A stretch of 64,000 nucleotides of DNA from Pelomonas candidula (GTDB lineage: Bacteria; Pseudomonadota; Gammaproteobacteria; Burkholderiales; Burkholderiaceae_C). The position numbers and the translations under genes were made by a program. Below, one piece after another: positions 40,859-50,361 of the stretch. The stretch is from contig NZ_JBIGIC010000003.1 in assembly GCF_043555985.1 (NCBI RefSeq), positions 310,001-374,000 on the forward strand, given 5' to 3'. Position 1 is the first letter of the stretch, and the number at the start of each line of letters is the position of its first letter. The notes under the pieces are model-generated. The model saw only the letters and a list, made by a program, of their open reading frames with translations, had not been told where the DNA came from and searched no databases.

Positions 40859-41872
40859 ATGCTGGCCTTCCTGCTCAAACGCCTGGCCACGCTGGTGCCG
40901 ACGCTGATCGGCATCACGCTGGTCGCGTTCGGGCTGATCCGCCTGGTGCCGGGCGACCCCATCGAGGTCATGATGGGCGAGCGCCGGCTGGACCCGGAGA
41001 CCCACGCCGCCCTCGTCAAGCGCATGGGGCTGGACCAGCCGCTGCCGGTGCAGTACGCGGACTACGTCACCAAGCTGCTGCACGGCGACCTGGGCCAGAG
41101 CCTCGTCAGCCGCGAGCCGGTCAGCCATGAATTCGCGTCGCTGTTCCCGGCGACCGTGGAGCTGGCCGGCGCCGCGCTGGTGTTCGCGGTGGGCCTCGGG
41201 CTGCTGCTGGGCGTCAGCGCAGGGCTGAAGCGCGGCTCGCTGCTGGACCAGGGTGTCATGGGCGTGGCGACCATCGGCTATTCGATGCCGGTGTTCTGGT
41301 GGGGGCTGATCCTCATCATGTTCTTCTCCGTGCAGCTGGGCTGGACGCCGGTGTCGGGCCGCATCGGCATCGAGTTCGACCCCGAACGCGTGACCGGCTT
41401 CATGCTCATCGACGCGGCGCTGTCGGACGAGGAAGGCGCGTTCAGGTCGGCACTGATGCACCTCGTGCTGCCGGCACTGGTGCTGGGCACCAGCACGCTG
41501 GCGGTGGTGGCGCGCATGACGCGCTCGTCCATGCTCGAAGTGCTGCGTGAAGACTATGTGCGCACGGCCCGCGCCAAGGGCCTGTCGCCGGCCCGCGTGG
41601 TCATCGTGCACGCGCTGCGCAACGCGCTGATCCCGGTGCTGACTGTGGTGGGCTTGCAGACCGGCAGCCTGCTCGCCGGCGCCGTGCTGACCGAGACCAT
41701 CTTCTCGTGGCCCGGCATCGGCAAATGGCTGATCGACTCCATCGGCCGGCGCGACTACCCCGTCGTGCAGGCCGGCATCCTGATCTCGGCGCTGACGTTC
41801 ATAGGCGTGAATCTGGTCGTGGATGTGCTGTACGGGGTCGTGAATCCGCGCATCCGGGGAGGTGGGCATTGA
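40859..41872 (+). CDS. DppB/OppB-type ABC transporter permease
   Basis: 337 residues, six helices. The N-terminal LKRLATLVPTLIGITLVAF and LVPGDP are DppB/OppB signatures. The EAA loop EDYVRTARAKGLSPARVVIV and HALRNALIPVLTVVG contacts the ATPases. With the permease at 42362 and the ATPases at 43881 and 44824 it forms a peptide or nickel/opine-type importer. No periplasmic binding protein gene is in the window, so substrate cannot be assigned. The start ATG overlaps nothing and is 8 bp after the amidase stop, hinting at murein-peptide uptake. Confidence 0.92.
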   Translation: MLAFLLKRLATLVPTLIGITLVAFGLIRLVPGDPIEVMMGERRLDPETHAALVKRMGLDQPLPVQYADYVTKLLHGDLGQSLVSREPVSHEFASLFPATVELAGAALVFAVGLGLLLGVSAGLKRGSLLDQGVMGVATIGYSMPVFWWGLILIMFFSVQLGWTPVSGRIGIEFDPERVTGFMLIDAALSDEEGAFRSALMHLVLPALVLGTSTLAVVARMTRSSMLEVLREDYVRTARAKGLSPARVVIVHALRNALIPVLTVVGLQTGSLLAGAVLTETIFSWPGIGKWLIDSIGRRDYPVVQAGILISALTFIGVNLVVDVLYGVVNPRIRGGGH

Positions 41873-41882
41873 GGATGGCCAC

Positions 41883-42365
41883 GTGATTGCACATTTCAAA
41901 ACCTGGTCGGATTTGTGGGTGGGCAGCGGACTCGGGTTGCTCCTCGTGCCTTGCGTTCTCATCGCCTTCGGCTGGCAGGAAATCTCTGAACTCGAAAACC
42001 TCGACGCCACCCAAGGCAGTCGCTTCTCGGCGGTCGTGTCACGACAAGGAAAGACCTTTGTCTTCGATACGGCAGGAAAGAGCCGTATCAGCTGCTTCGC
42101 CGATCACTGCGGGTATCCCGACGCAAATCTCGACATCGGCGTCCCCAGGAACTACGTGATGGCGGGTGGGTGGCTACTCAGCGTGGAGCGCGACGGCACA
42201 TTCATCGACGTGCGCAGCACTACGTTGCACCGGAAGCGCGGCTCGCTCCGCTTCGGCGCAATGCTCGCTGCACTATCGCTGCCCTGCTTCGTGCTCGCAT
42301 ACGTGATGCGAGGCAGCCCGCTACCGGCCAGGCTGCAGTCGAAGGCAAAGATATCCAAGCCATGA
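41883..42365 (+). CDS. orphan two-helix membrane protein inserted in the ABC operon
   Basis: 160 residues from the GTG at 41883 (another GTG at 41862 is possible). Helices lie at about 11-30 and 125-145, with an exported loop between: SRFSAVVSRQGKTFVFDTAG, then two Cys in SCFADHCGYP, and WLLSVERDGTFIDV. I recognise no family. Base composition is visibly lower in GC than both flanking permease genes and uses codons such as ATT, GCA and CGG-poor Arg, which suggests later acquisition. Its stop overlaps the next permease start (ATGA at 42362-42365), so the operon has stayed in register. Confidence 0.65.
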   Translation: MIAHFKTWSDLWVGSGLGLLLVPCVLIAFGWQEISELENLDATQGSRFSAVVSRQGKTFVFDTAGKSRISCFADHCGYPDANLDIGVPRNYVMAGGWLLSVERDGTFIDVRSTTLHRKRGSLRFGAMLAALSLPCFVLAYVMRGSPLPARLQSKAKISKP

Positions 42366-43255
42366 CCGCTGTCGCCACGCCCGTCGATCCCCCCGGCCCC
42401 CTGCGCGAGTTCTGGCTTGGCTTCACCACCAACCGCGGCGCCTTCGTCGCGCTGATCGTCTTCGCTCTGATCGCCGTCGCTTCGCTGTCGGCGCCGCTGA
42501 TCGCGCCGCACGACCCCATCGAGCAGTACCGCGACTTCATGCTGGTGCCGCCCGCGTGGATGGACGGCGGCAGCGCGCGCTTCCTGCTGGGCACCGACGA
42601 GCTGGGGCGCGACATGCTGAGCCGGCTGCTGTACGGCGGCCGCGTGTCGCTGGGCATCGGCTTCGCCTCCGTGCTGATGTCGCTGCTGCCCGGCGTGCTG
42701 CTGGGCCTGCTCGCAGCGTTCTTCGAGCGCTGGCTGTCACCGGCCATCATGCGCGTGATGGACATCGTGCTGGCGCTGCCGTCGCTGCTGCTGGCTATCT
42801 GCGTCATCACCATCCTGGGCCCCGGCCTCGTCAACACCGTCATCGCCATCGCCATCGGCGCGCTGCCTGGCTATGTGCGGCTGACGCGCGCGGCAGCGCT
42901 GGGCGAGATCGGGCGCGACTACGTGACGGCCAGCCGCGTGGCCGGCGCCGGCGTGTGGCGATTGATGTTCGTCACCGTGCTGCCCAACTGCCTGGCGCCG
43001 CTGATCGTCAACGCCACGCTGAGCTTTTCATCGGCGATTCTGGAGACGGCGGGGCTCGGATTTTTGGGCCTGGGCGTGCAGGCGCCGACGCCGGAGTGGG
43101 GCACGATGCTGTCGTCCGCACGGGACTACATCGCGCGGGCCTCGTGGGTGGTCACGCTGCCGGGGCTGACCATCCTCGTCACCGTGCTGGCGATCAACCT
43201 GATGGGGGATGGGTTGCGGGACGCGCTCGATCCGAAGTTGAAGAAGGTGGCGTGA
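42362..43255 (+). CDS. DppC/OppC-type ABC transporter permease
   Basis: 297 residues, six helices, with the N-terminal OppC_N extension (PLREFWLGFTTNRGAFVALI, APHDPIEQYRDFMLVPPAWM). LGTDELGRDMLSRLLYGGRVS is the DppC/GsiD signature, and the EAA loop reads GRDYVTASRVAGAGVWRLMF. It pairs with the permease at 40859. The ATPase genes follow only after a 625-bp gap filled by a repeat element. Confidence 0.92.
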   Translation: MTAVATPVDPPGPLREFWLGFTTNRGAFVALIVFALIAVASLSAPLIAPHDPIEQYRDFMLVPPAWMDGGSARFLLGTDELGRDMLSRLLYGGRVSLGIGFASVLMSLLPGVLLGLLAAFFERWLSPAIMRVMDIVLALPSLLLAICVITILGPGLVNTVIAIAIGALPGYVRLTRAAALGEIGRDYVTASRVAGAGVWRLMFVTVLPNCLAPLIVNATLSFSSAILETAGLGFLGLGVQAPTPEWGTMLSSARDYIARASWVVTLPGLTILVTVLAINLMGDGLRDALDPKLKKVA

Positions 43256-43300
43256 TGGATGGCTCGCCTCTTCGTTGCTTCGGCTTGCTGGCCAGGCCCG

Positions 43301-43852
43301 TGCCGGGAGTTCGCCCCGGCGGGCGACCTACTTTCTTGTGCGGACAAGAAAGTAGGCAAAGAAACCGCCCCTGCAAAACCGGCCCTGCGGGCTCCCCTGC
43401 GATGCTCGCAAGCCCAGGCCCGCGCAGAACTCCCTGCGTTCGCTACGCTCACTCCGGTCAGACAGCTGCGCGGAGTCAGCACTTGAAGCGCGCTGCGCGC
43501 GCGCCTGGGCTTGCTGCGCGTCTCGGCGGTTTTAAAGGGGAAGCCCCGAAACAGCCGAACAGCCAACGGCCAAACCCGAAAGCCGGCGGGCGCCGGCTGT
43601 TCATTCACCCCCCTTTTAGCGCCGCCGAGGAGCACAGCGGCTTGCAACCGCGCGCGCAGCGCGCCTCCAGCTCTGACTCCGCGCGGCTGTTTGAGCGCAG
43701 CGTAGCGAAGCGAGTTCCGCGCGCGGTTGCAAGCCGCGAGCACCGCAGGGTAGCCCGCTGCGAAGCAAAGGGCCGGCGCGGTCAGGGGCGACTTTTTGCC
43801 TTCTTTTTGGTCGCTCAAAAAGAAGGTCGCCCGCCGGGGCGAACTCCCGGCA
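43301..43852. mobile_element. 552-bp MITE-like giant palindrome between permease and ATPase genes
   Basis: Perfect 29-bp terminal inverted repeats occupy 43301-43329 and 43824-43852, and continue imperfectly for ~11 bp outward. Each end carries a nested hairpin: 13-bp stem at 43327-43339/43344-43356 and 11-bp stem at 43799-43809/43816-43826. The interior is also an imperfect palindrome centred near 43577 (for example CGGAGTCAG near 43473 against CTGACTCCG near 43674). It codes for nothing convincing. The ends (gggcgacct, actttctt) match repeats widely seen in Burkholderiales genomes. It fills the 625-bp gap 43256-43880. Confidence 0.75.
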
Positions 43853-43880
43853 TGGCCCTCGCCACAAACACAAAGCAGCG

Positions 43881-44823
43881 ATGAGCCTCCTGACCATCCG
43901 CAACCTCAAAGTCCAGTTCGGCACCTTCCCCGCCGTCGACGGCGTCGACCTCACCCTCGACCCCGGCGAGCTGCTGGGCATCGTCGGCGAGTCGGGCTCG
44001 GGCAAGTCGGTCGGCATGCTGGCCGTCATGGGCCTGATCGACGCCCCCGGCGTCGTGACCGCCGATGCGCTGGAGTTCAACGGCCGCGATCTGCTCAAGC
44101 TCACCCCCCGCGAGCGCCGCCAACTGATCGGCCGCGACGTGGCCATGGTGTTCCAGGACGCGCTGACCAGCCTCAACCCCAGCTACACCGTCGGCGCGCA
44201 GATCGCCGAGGTGTTGAAGGCCCATCTGGGCCTGAGCGGCAAAGCCGCGAAGCAGCGCGTCGTCGAGCTGCTGGAGCAGGTCGAGATCCCCGACGCCGCC
44301 AACCGCGCCAACGCCTACCCGCACCAGCTCTCGGGCGGCATGAACCAGCGCGTGATGATCGCGATGGCCATCGCCTGCAACCCCAAGCTGCTGATCGCCG
44401 ACGAGCCGACGACGGCGCTGGACGTGACCATCCAGGCCCAGATCATGGCGCTGCTGCTGAGGCTGCAGCGCGAGCAGGGCATGGGGCTGATCATGATCAC
44501 GCACGACCTCGCCGTCGTCGCCGAGATGGCCCAGCGCGTGGCCGTCATGTACGCCGGCCAGATCGTCGAGACCGGCCCGGTCCCCGCGCTGTTCGACGCG
44601 CCGCGCCATCCGTACACGAACGCGCTGCTGGCGGCGATCCCCGAGCACAACAAGGGTGCGACGCGCCTGTCCGCGCTCCCCGGCATCGTGCCCGGCGCGC
44701 TGGACCGGCCGGCGGGCTGCCTGCTGTCGCCCCGCTGCCCGCACGTGCAGCCGCGCTGCGTGGCCGAGCGGCCGGCGCTGAAGCAAGGCGTGCGCTGCTT
44801 CTTCCCGGTCGAGGGGGCAGCGC

Positions 44824-44831
<8 letters not shown>
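43881..44831 (+). CDS. DppD/OppD-type ABC transporter ATPase
   Basis: 316 residues. Walker A GESGSGKS, Q-loop MVFQD, signature HQLSGGMNQRVMIAMAIA, Walker B LLIADEPTTALDV and the H-loop MITHDLAVV are all present. The C-terminal oligopeptide-transporter domain carries the Cys cluster CLLSPRCPHVQPRC and CFFPV (iron-sulfur type in this family). It energises the importer with the second ATPase, which overlaps it by 8 bp. Transcription from the permeases would have to cross the palindromic element. Confidence 0.93.
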
Positions 44832-45855
<1,024 letters not shown>

Positions 45856-45867
45856 TTTAAATCGAGG

Positions 45868-45998
45868 ACTGGCGCCGGGCCGCCCCAAGCCGGCCCGCAG
45901 GCGATGTGCAAGCGGCTCAATGCCGCTTGCATCGCCGCCCCCTAGGGGAACCGACTGGGCTCGCCGCGTTCAGCAGGCGAGACCAGGCGAGGGGCTGA
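45868..45998 (+). repeat. palindromic intergenic repeat, copy B
   Basis: Fills the gap between the convergent ends of the ABC operon and the glycine-zipper gene. Order as in copy A: ggcgccgggccgccccaagc, a hairpin GCGATGtgCAAGCGGC/GCCGCTTGCATCGC (about 45901-45934), a CCCCCTAGGGG core and gcgaggggc. In this convergent position it may act as a bidirectional terminator. Confidence 0.7.
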
Positions 45999-46002
45999 CA
46001 TG

Positions 46003-46257
46003 TCAGCGGTCACGCTTCTTCGAGACCTCGTTGCCGACCACGCCGCCGGCTGCCGCGCCCAGGGCGGCGCCGGCGGTCGTGCCGGTCACGGCGCCACCGA
46101 TGACGGCACCGGCCGTGGCGCCGACGACAGTGCTGGCTTCACGGTGCGACATGCCCGCGCAGGCGGTCAGGGCCAGCGTGGCGGCAGCAGCCACCGCGAT
46201 CACGGCCACACGCCAGTAGGTGGCGCCGGATTCGGGACGGAGAAACGTGGTGTTCAT
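46003..46257 (-). CDS. glycine-zipper lipoprotein-like protein
   Basis: 84 residues. Hydrophobic leader ending ALTACAGMS (lipobox, Cys about 35) and a glycine zipper VVGATAGAVIGGAVTGTTAG plus AALGAAAGGVVG that forms a helical hairpin in membranes, as in OsmB/Slp-like envelope proteins. The C-terminus is basic (SKKRDR). An AAGGAG ribosome site precedes the ATG. Usually a stress-induced outer-membrane lipoprotein; exact role unknown. Confidence 0.82.
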   Translation of the reverse strand: MNTTFLRPESGATYWRVAVIAVAAAATLALTACAGMSHREASTVVGATAGAVIGGAVTGTTAGAALGAAAGGVVGNEVSKKRDR

Positions 46258-46372
46258 GATCAGCTCCTTGTTCAGGGTCTTGTCACGACTCCACTTTGGG
46301 CGCCCGCGATCCGGCCCGGGACCGGCCGGCGAGCCGGCGCCCTGTCGGACGGCATCCCGCGCCGGCCTCAGT

Positions 46373-46397
46373 AAAAAAGCCACCCGGAGGTGGCTTT
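46373..46397 (-). terminator. intrinsic terminator of the PsiF-like gene
   Basis: Perfect 9-bp stem AAAGCCACC (46376-46384) and GGTGGCTTT (46389-46397) with a 4-nt loop. Read on the minus strand it is followed by a run of T (the A-run at 46373-46378), 22 bp after the stop of the gene at 46419. Confidence 0.8.
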
Positions 46398-46418
46398 CGG
46401 TGTCGCGTCAGCGGCGCT

Positions 46419-46721
46419 TCACTTGGGTGCCGAGGCAGCCGCGTCGGCCGTGCACTTCTTGATGTGGGCCGTGGCCGCCGCGCCGTGCAGCTTCTTGTCG
46501 GCAGCGGATTTCTCGCAGGCCGCGTTGGCGGGCGCAGCAGCGGGCGCCGATGCTGCCGCGCCACCGGACAGGCATTCCTTCATGAAGGCCTTGCGCTCGT
46601 CGCCCTTCTTGCCGTTGGTCTTGGCTTCGGCATTGCAGGCTTTCATCTTGTCCTGCTGGGGCGTGGCCTGGGCACCGAACGCGACGGCGGCACAGGCGAG
46701 CAGGAGGGCAAATCGTTTCAT
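46419..46721 (-). CDS. PsiF-repeat periplasmic protein
   Basis: 100 residues with a Sec signal peptide (cleavage after AQA, residue 19). Two PsiF-type units are visible: MKACNAEAKTNGKKGDERKA then FMKECLSG, and ACEKSAADKKLHGAAATAHI then KKC, each with two Cys. PsiF is a phosphate-starvation-inducible protein in E. coli, but its role is unknown. An AAGGAGT ribosome site precedes the ATG, and an intrinsic terminator follows. Confidence 0.85.
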   Translation of the reverse strand: MKRFALLLACAAVAFGAQATPQQDKMKACNAEAKTNGKKGDERKAFMKECLSGGAAASAPAAAPANAACEKSAADKKLHGAAATAHIKKCTADAAASAPK

Positions 46722-46817
46722 CGGGTGACTCCTTCCAGAGAAGTGGTGGGGGCTCGTGGATTCAAGCATGAGGCCGGGGGGCTGCCAAGCCGTTCGAGCC
46801 CGGTGTGTCGTGCAGCA

Positions 46818-48167
46818 TCACAGGATGCGCCGCGGATGCGCCAGCGCCTCGTGCGCGGCATGCAGGCGGCGCACCAGCACGCGGATGAAGGCGCGGTCGA
46901 AGCGGTGCTGGCATTCGGGGCTCAGCAAGCCCAGCGATTCGGGCTCGAAGCAGATCGTCGTGCACTCCTGCGTCACCTTGATGTCGGTGCTGTGGCGGCG
47001 CAGGTCGGGGTTGGGCGCGAGGTAGGCCATCTCGCCGACGGATGTGCCTTGGCCCAGTGTCGCGACCAACCGGTTGTCGCGCCACACCTGCACCTCGCCG
47101 CGCGCGATGATGTGGAAGCTGCTGCCCTCCTGGCCGCGCTTGAAGAGCGCGTGGCCGACCGGGTAGCGCCGCCAGCGCGCGCGCCGCACGACCTCCCACA
47201 GCTGCACGTCGCCGAACTCGGAGAAGAACTCCAGCGCCCGCAGCATGTTGAAGCGCTCCGAGTCACGCACCTCGCCCAGCCGGTTCATCGGGATCTGCTG
47301 GCCGGACACCAGGCCGGACAGCGCCTGCGCGAAGCCGTCCCAGTCGGCAAAGCGTTCTTGCGGCGCCTTGGCGAGCGCGCGCTGCACGACGGCATCCAGC
47401 GCCTCCGTGACGCCTTCGCGCTGGCCCATCAACGGCAGCGGCACCTGGTGGTAGATCTGATGCATCAGCGCCATCTGATGCGGCGCGTCGAACGGCGGGC
47501 GGCCACCGATGAGGTGGTACAGCACGGCGCCCAGCGCGTAGATATCGGCGCGGCAGTCCACGTCGCCGCCGTCGATCTGCTCGGGCGGCATGTAGGCCAG
47601 CGAGCCGACGCGGTGGATCTGCGTGGAGTCGGCGTTCAGGTTCAGCGCCGAGCCGAAGTCGCTGACCTTCACGTCGACGACCTGGCCGGAGGCGTCTAGC
47701 ACGGCCAGCAGATTGGCCGGCTTCACGTCGCGGTGGATCAAGCCCTGGCGGTAGACGTAGCCCAGCGCCATCGCGCACTTGAACGCCACTTCGACGATCT
47801 GGTCCAGCGGCAGCAGCCGGTCGCTGCGGCAGAAGTGCTTGAGCGTGACGCCCGGCACGTACTCCATGACGAGGTAGGGCGAGGATTCCTCGGCCACCGC
47901 GTCCAGGATGGCGACGACGTTGGGATGGTGCAGCTGCCCGGCCAGCGCGGCCTCGGCGCTGAAGAAGCGGTTGCTGAAGTCGCTGGCCGGCGCATCCGGC
48001 ACGGGCGCCCAGCTGCGCATGCGCTTGATGGCCACCTCCTTGCCGTCGCTGAACGGGTCACGCGCCAGGAACACGTCACTGGTCGCACCCTCGCCCAGGC
48101 GCCTGAGCACCTGGTAGCGGCCGATGTGGGAAGGCAGGTCGTCTGCAGGGACACTCACGCGGGGCAT
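46818..48167 (-). CDS. Ser/Thr protein kinase fused to a cyclic-nucleotide-binding-like domain
   Basis: 449 residues. A Hanks-type kinase domain occupies about residues 18-275: LGEGATSDVFLA (P-loop), Lys48 in VAIKRM, HRDVKPANLL (145-154), DFG 170-172 and MPPEQ. A C-terminal cNMP-binding-like domain follows (about 320-445) with FHIIARGEVQVW and GTSVGEMAYLAPNP. The expected phosphate-binding Arg after the GE motif is displaced, so ligand binding is uncertain. No membrane anchor. The start is only 31 bp from that of the divergent VOC gene. A regulated cytosolic kinase; targets unknown. Confidence 0.88.
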   Translation of the reverse strand: MPRVSVPADDLPSHIGRYQVLRRLGEGATSDVFLARDPFSDGKEVAIKRMRSWAPVPDAPASDFSNRFFSAEAALAGQLHHPNVVAILDAVAEESSPYLVMEYVPGVTLKHFCRSDRLLPLDQIVEVAFKCAMALGYVYRQGLIHRDVKPANLLAVLDASGQVVDVKVSDFGSALNLNADSTQIHRVGSLAYMPPEQIDGGDVDCRADIYALGAVLYHLIGGRPPFDAPHQMALMHQIYHQVPLPLMGQREGVTEALDAVVQRALAKAPQERFADWDGFAQALSGLVSGQQIPMNRLGEVRDSERFNMLRALEFFSEFGDVQLWEVVRRARWRRYPVGHALFKRGQEGSSFHIIARGEVQVWRDNRLVATLGQGTSVGEMAYLAPNPDLRRHSTDIKVTQECTTICFEPESLGLLSPECQHRFDRAFIRVLVRRLHAAHEALAHPRRIL

Positions 48168-48198
48168 GATACGGGCCGCCCACGGAGGTGCATCCCCC

Positions 48199-48603
48199 TT
48201 GTTCTCCCACATCTTTGTCGCCACAAACGACTTCGAGCGCGCCCTCGCCTTCTACCGCCCGCTGCTGGCCGGCCTCGGCGTGACGGAACGTTTCTGCGAC
48301 CCCGCCCGCCCCTGGGCCGGCTGGCAGAGCACGCCGGGCCCGCGCCCGCTGCTGTTGCTGGGCGCGCCGTTCGAGGGTCGGCACGAGCCCGGCAACGGCC
48401 AGATGGTGGCGCTGCTGGCCGCCTCGCGCGCCCAGGTCGACACCGCCCACGCGACGGCGCTGGCCCGGGGTGGCCGCTGCGACGGCCCGCCCGGGCTGCG
48501 CCCGCAGTACCACGCCCACTACTACGGCGCCTACTTTCGCGACCCCGACGGCAACAAGCTCTGCGTGGCCTGCCATGATCCCGATCCGGCGACAGCCGGC
48601 TGA
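48199..48603 (+). CDS. VOC family (glyoxalase-like) protein
   Basis: 134 residues, two beta-alpha-beta-beta-beta units: FSHIFVATNDFERALAFYRP, then YYGAYFRDPDGNKLCVACH. The metal-ligand positions His (SHIF) and Glu/His late in the fold are partly kept. The start is TTG at 48199, selected by a GGAGG site 10 bp upstream (48184-48188); no ATG gives the conserved N-terminus without a long non-conserved leader. Function in the family ranges from glyoxalase to fosfomycin resistance; none can be chosen here. Confidence 0.82.
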   Translation: MFSHIFVATNDFERALAFYRPLLAGLGVTERFCDPARPWAGWQSTPGPRPLLLLGAPFEGRHEPGNGQMVALLAASRAQVDTAHATALARGGRCDGPPGLRPQYHAHYYGAYFRDPDGNKLCVACHDPDPATAG

Positions 48604-48657
48604 GTCGGCGCGTCCGGCGGCCCGTGCGTTCAAGGTCGGCCTCCTAGAATCCTGTCC

Positions 48658-50361
48658 ATGATCCAAGCCAAGCAGGCGCTGCTCGCCGCACTCGCCGACT
48701 CTCTGCAAGAAATCGCCCCCGGCTCCAACGCCGTCGCGGCCTTTGAATCCCCCAAGCAGGCCGCCCATGGCGACTTCGCCTGCACCGTGGCCATGCAGCT
48801 GGCCAAGCCGCTCAAGGCCAACCCGCGCGAACTGGCCACGCGCCTGATCGCGTCGCTCGAAGCCCGGCCCGCCTTCCAGACCTGGGTGCAGGCGCTGGAG
48901 ATCGCCGGCCCCGGCTTCATCAACATCCGCCTCAAGCCCGCCGCCAAGCAGGCCGTCGTCGCCGAGGTGCTGGCCGCCGGCCCCCGGTTCGGCCACCGCG
49001 CACCGACCGGCAAGCACGTCATGGTGGAGTTCGTCTCCGCCAACCCGACCGGCCCGCTGCACGTGGGCCACGCCCGCCAGGCCGCATTGGGCGACGCGAT
49101 CTGCTCCGTCTTCGCGAGCCAGGGCCACGACGTGACCCGCGAGTTCTATTACAACGACGCCGGCGTGCAGATCGCCACGCTGGCCAACTCGACGCAGATG
49201 CGGCTCAAGGGCGTCAAGCCCGGCGACGCCGACTGGCCCGAGGCCGCCTACAACGGCGACTACATCCAGGACATCGCCGACGCCTTCCTGCGCAAGGAGA
49301 CCGTCAAGGCTGATGACCGCGAGTTCACCGCCTCCGGCGACGTGAACGACCTCGACGGCATCCGCCAGTTCGCCGTGGCCTACCTGCGCCACGAGCAGGA
49401 CCTGGACCTGCAGGCCTTCGGCCTCAAGTTCGACAACTACTTCCTCGAGACCAGCGTCTACAAGGGCGGCCAGCTGGAGGCGGCGGTGCAACGCATCATC
49501 GACGCCGGCAAGACCTTCGAGGAAGGCGGCGCGCTGTGGTTCAAGTCCACCGACTACGGGGACGACAAGGACCGCGTGATGCGCAAGTCCGACGGCGGCT
49601 ACACCTACTTCGTGCCCGACGTGGCCTACCACGTCAACAAGTTCGAGCGCGGCTACACGCAGTGCATCAACATCCAGGGCACCGACCACCACGGCACCAT
49701 CGCCCGCGTTCGCGGCGGCCTGCAGGCGCAGGGCCTGGGCATCCCGCAGGGCTTCCCGGACTACGTGCTGAACAAGATGGTCACCGTCATGAAGGACGGC
49801 GCGGAGGTCAAGATCTCCAAGCGCGCCGGCTCCTACGTGACGCTGCGCGACCTGATCGACTGGACCAGCCGCGACGCGGTGCGCTTCTTCCTCATCAGCC
49901 GCAAGGCCGACACCGAGTTCGTCTTCGACGTCGACCTCGCGCTGAAGCAGAACGACGAGAACCCGGTGTTCTACGTGCAGTACGCGCACGCACGCATCTG
50001 CTCCGTCATCCGCAAGTGGGGCGGTGACCCATCCGCACCGGCCGACCTGAGCCTGCTGACCGCGCCAACCGAAGAGGCGCTGATGCTCAAGCTCGCGGCC
50101 TACCCCGACATGCTCACAGGCGCCGCCGCCGGCATCGCGCCGCACGACGTGGCCTTCTACGCCCGCGACCTGGCCGGCGCCTACCACGCCTACTACGCCG
50201 CCGAGCGCGTGCTGGACCAGGCGCCCGAGCTGACCCGCGCCCGCGTGGCGCTGCTGTCTGCCACCCGCCAGGTGCTGGCCAACGCGCTGGGCATGCTGGG
50301 TGTCAGCGCGCCCGAGCAGATGAGCCGCGATATCGCTGAAACCACCCCGGAGACCGAATGA
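48658..50361 (+). CDS. argS: arginyl-tRNA synthetase
   Basis: 567-residue class I synthetase. The N-terminal Add1 domain precedes the catalytic core with HVGH (135-138, in ANPTGPLHVGHARQ), the arginine-binding FYYNDAGVQI region, and KMSK-equivalent KISKRAGSY. The C-terminal DALR anticodon-binding domain ends the protein. It charges tRNA-Arg. It is followed by a SPOR protein gene with a 4-bp overlap (ATGA), the standard Burkholderiales order. Confidence 0.97.
   Translation: MIQAKQALLAALADSLQEIAPGSNAVAAFESPKQAAHGDFACTVAMQLAKPLKANPRELATRLIASLEARPAFQTWVQALEIAGPGFINIRLKPAAKQAVVAEVLAAGPRFGHRAPTGKHVMVEFVSANPTGPLHVGHARQAALGDAICSVFASQGHDVTREFYYNDAGVQIATLANSTQMRLKGVKPGDADWPEAAYNGDYIQDIADAFLRKETVKADDREFTASGDVNDLDGIRQFAVAYLRHEQDLDLQAFGLKFDNYFLETSVYKGGQLEAAVQRIIDAGKTFEEGGALWFKSTDYGDDKDRVMRKSDGGYTYFVPDVAYHVNKFERGYTQCINIQGTDHHGTIARVRGGLQAQGLGIPQGFPDYVLNKMVTVMKDGAEVKISKRAGSYVTLRDLIDWTSRDAVRFFLISRKADTEFVFDVDLALKQNDENPVFYVQYAHARICSVIRKWGGDPSAPADLSLLTAPTEEALMLKLAAYPDMLTGAAAGIAPHDVAFYARDLAGAYHAYYAAERVLDQAPELTRARVALLSATRQVLANALGMLGVSAPEQMSRDIAETTPETE

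Noticed and set aside
43256..43880. Open frames in the gap (products with PGVRPGGRP and similar)
   Set aside because: They come from the palindromic element and its inverted ends. The same peptide appears on both strands because of the inverted repeat; no start signals or domains.
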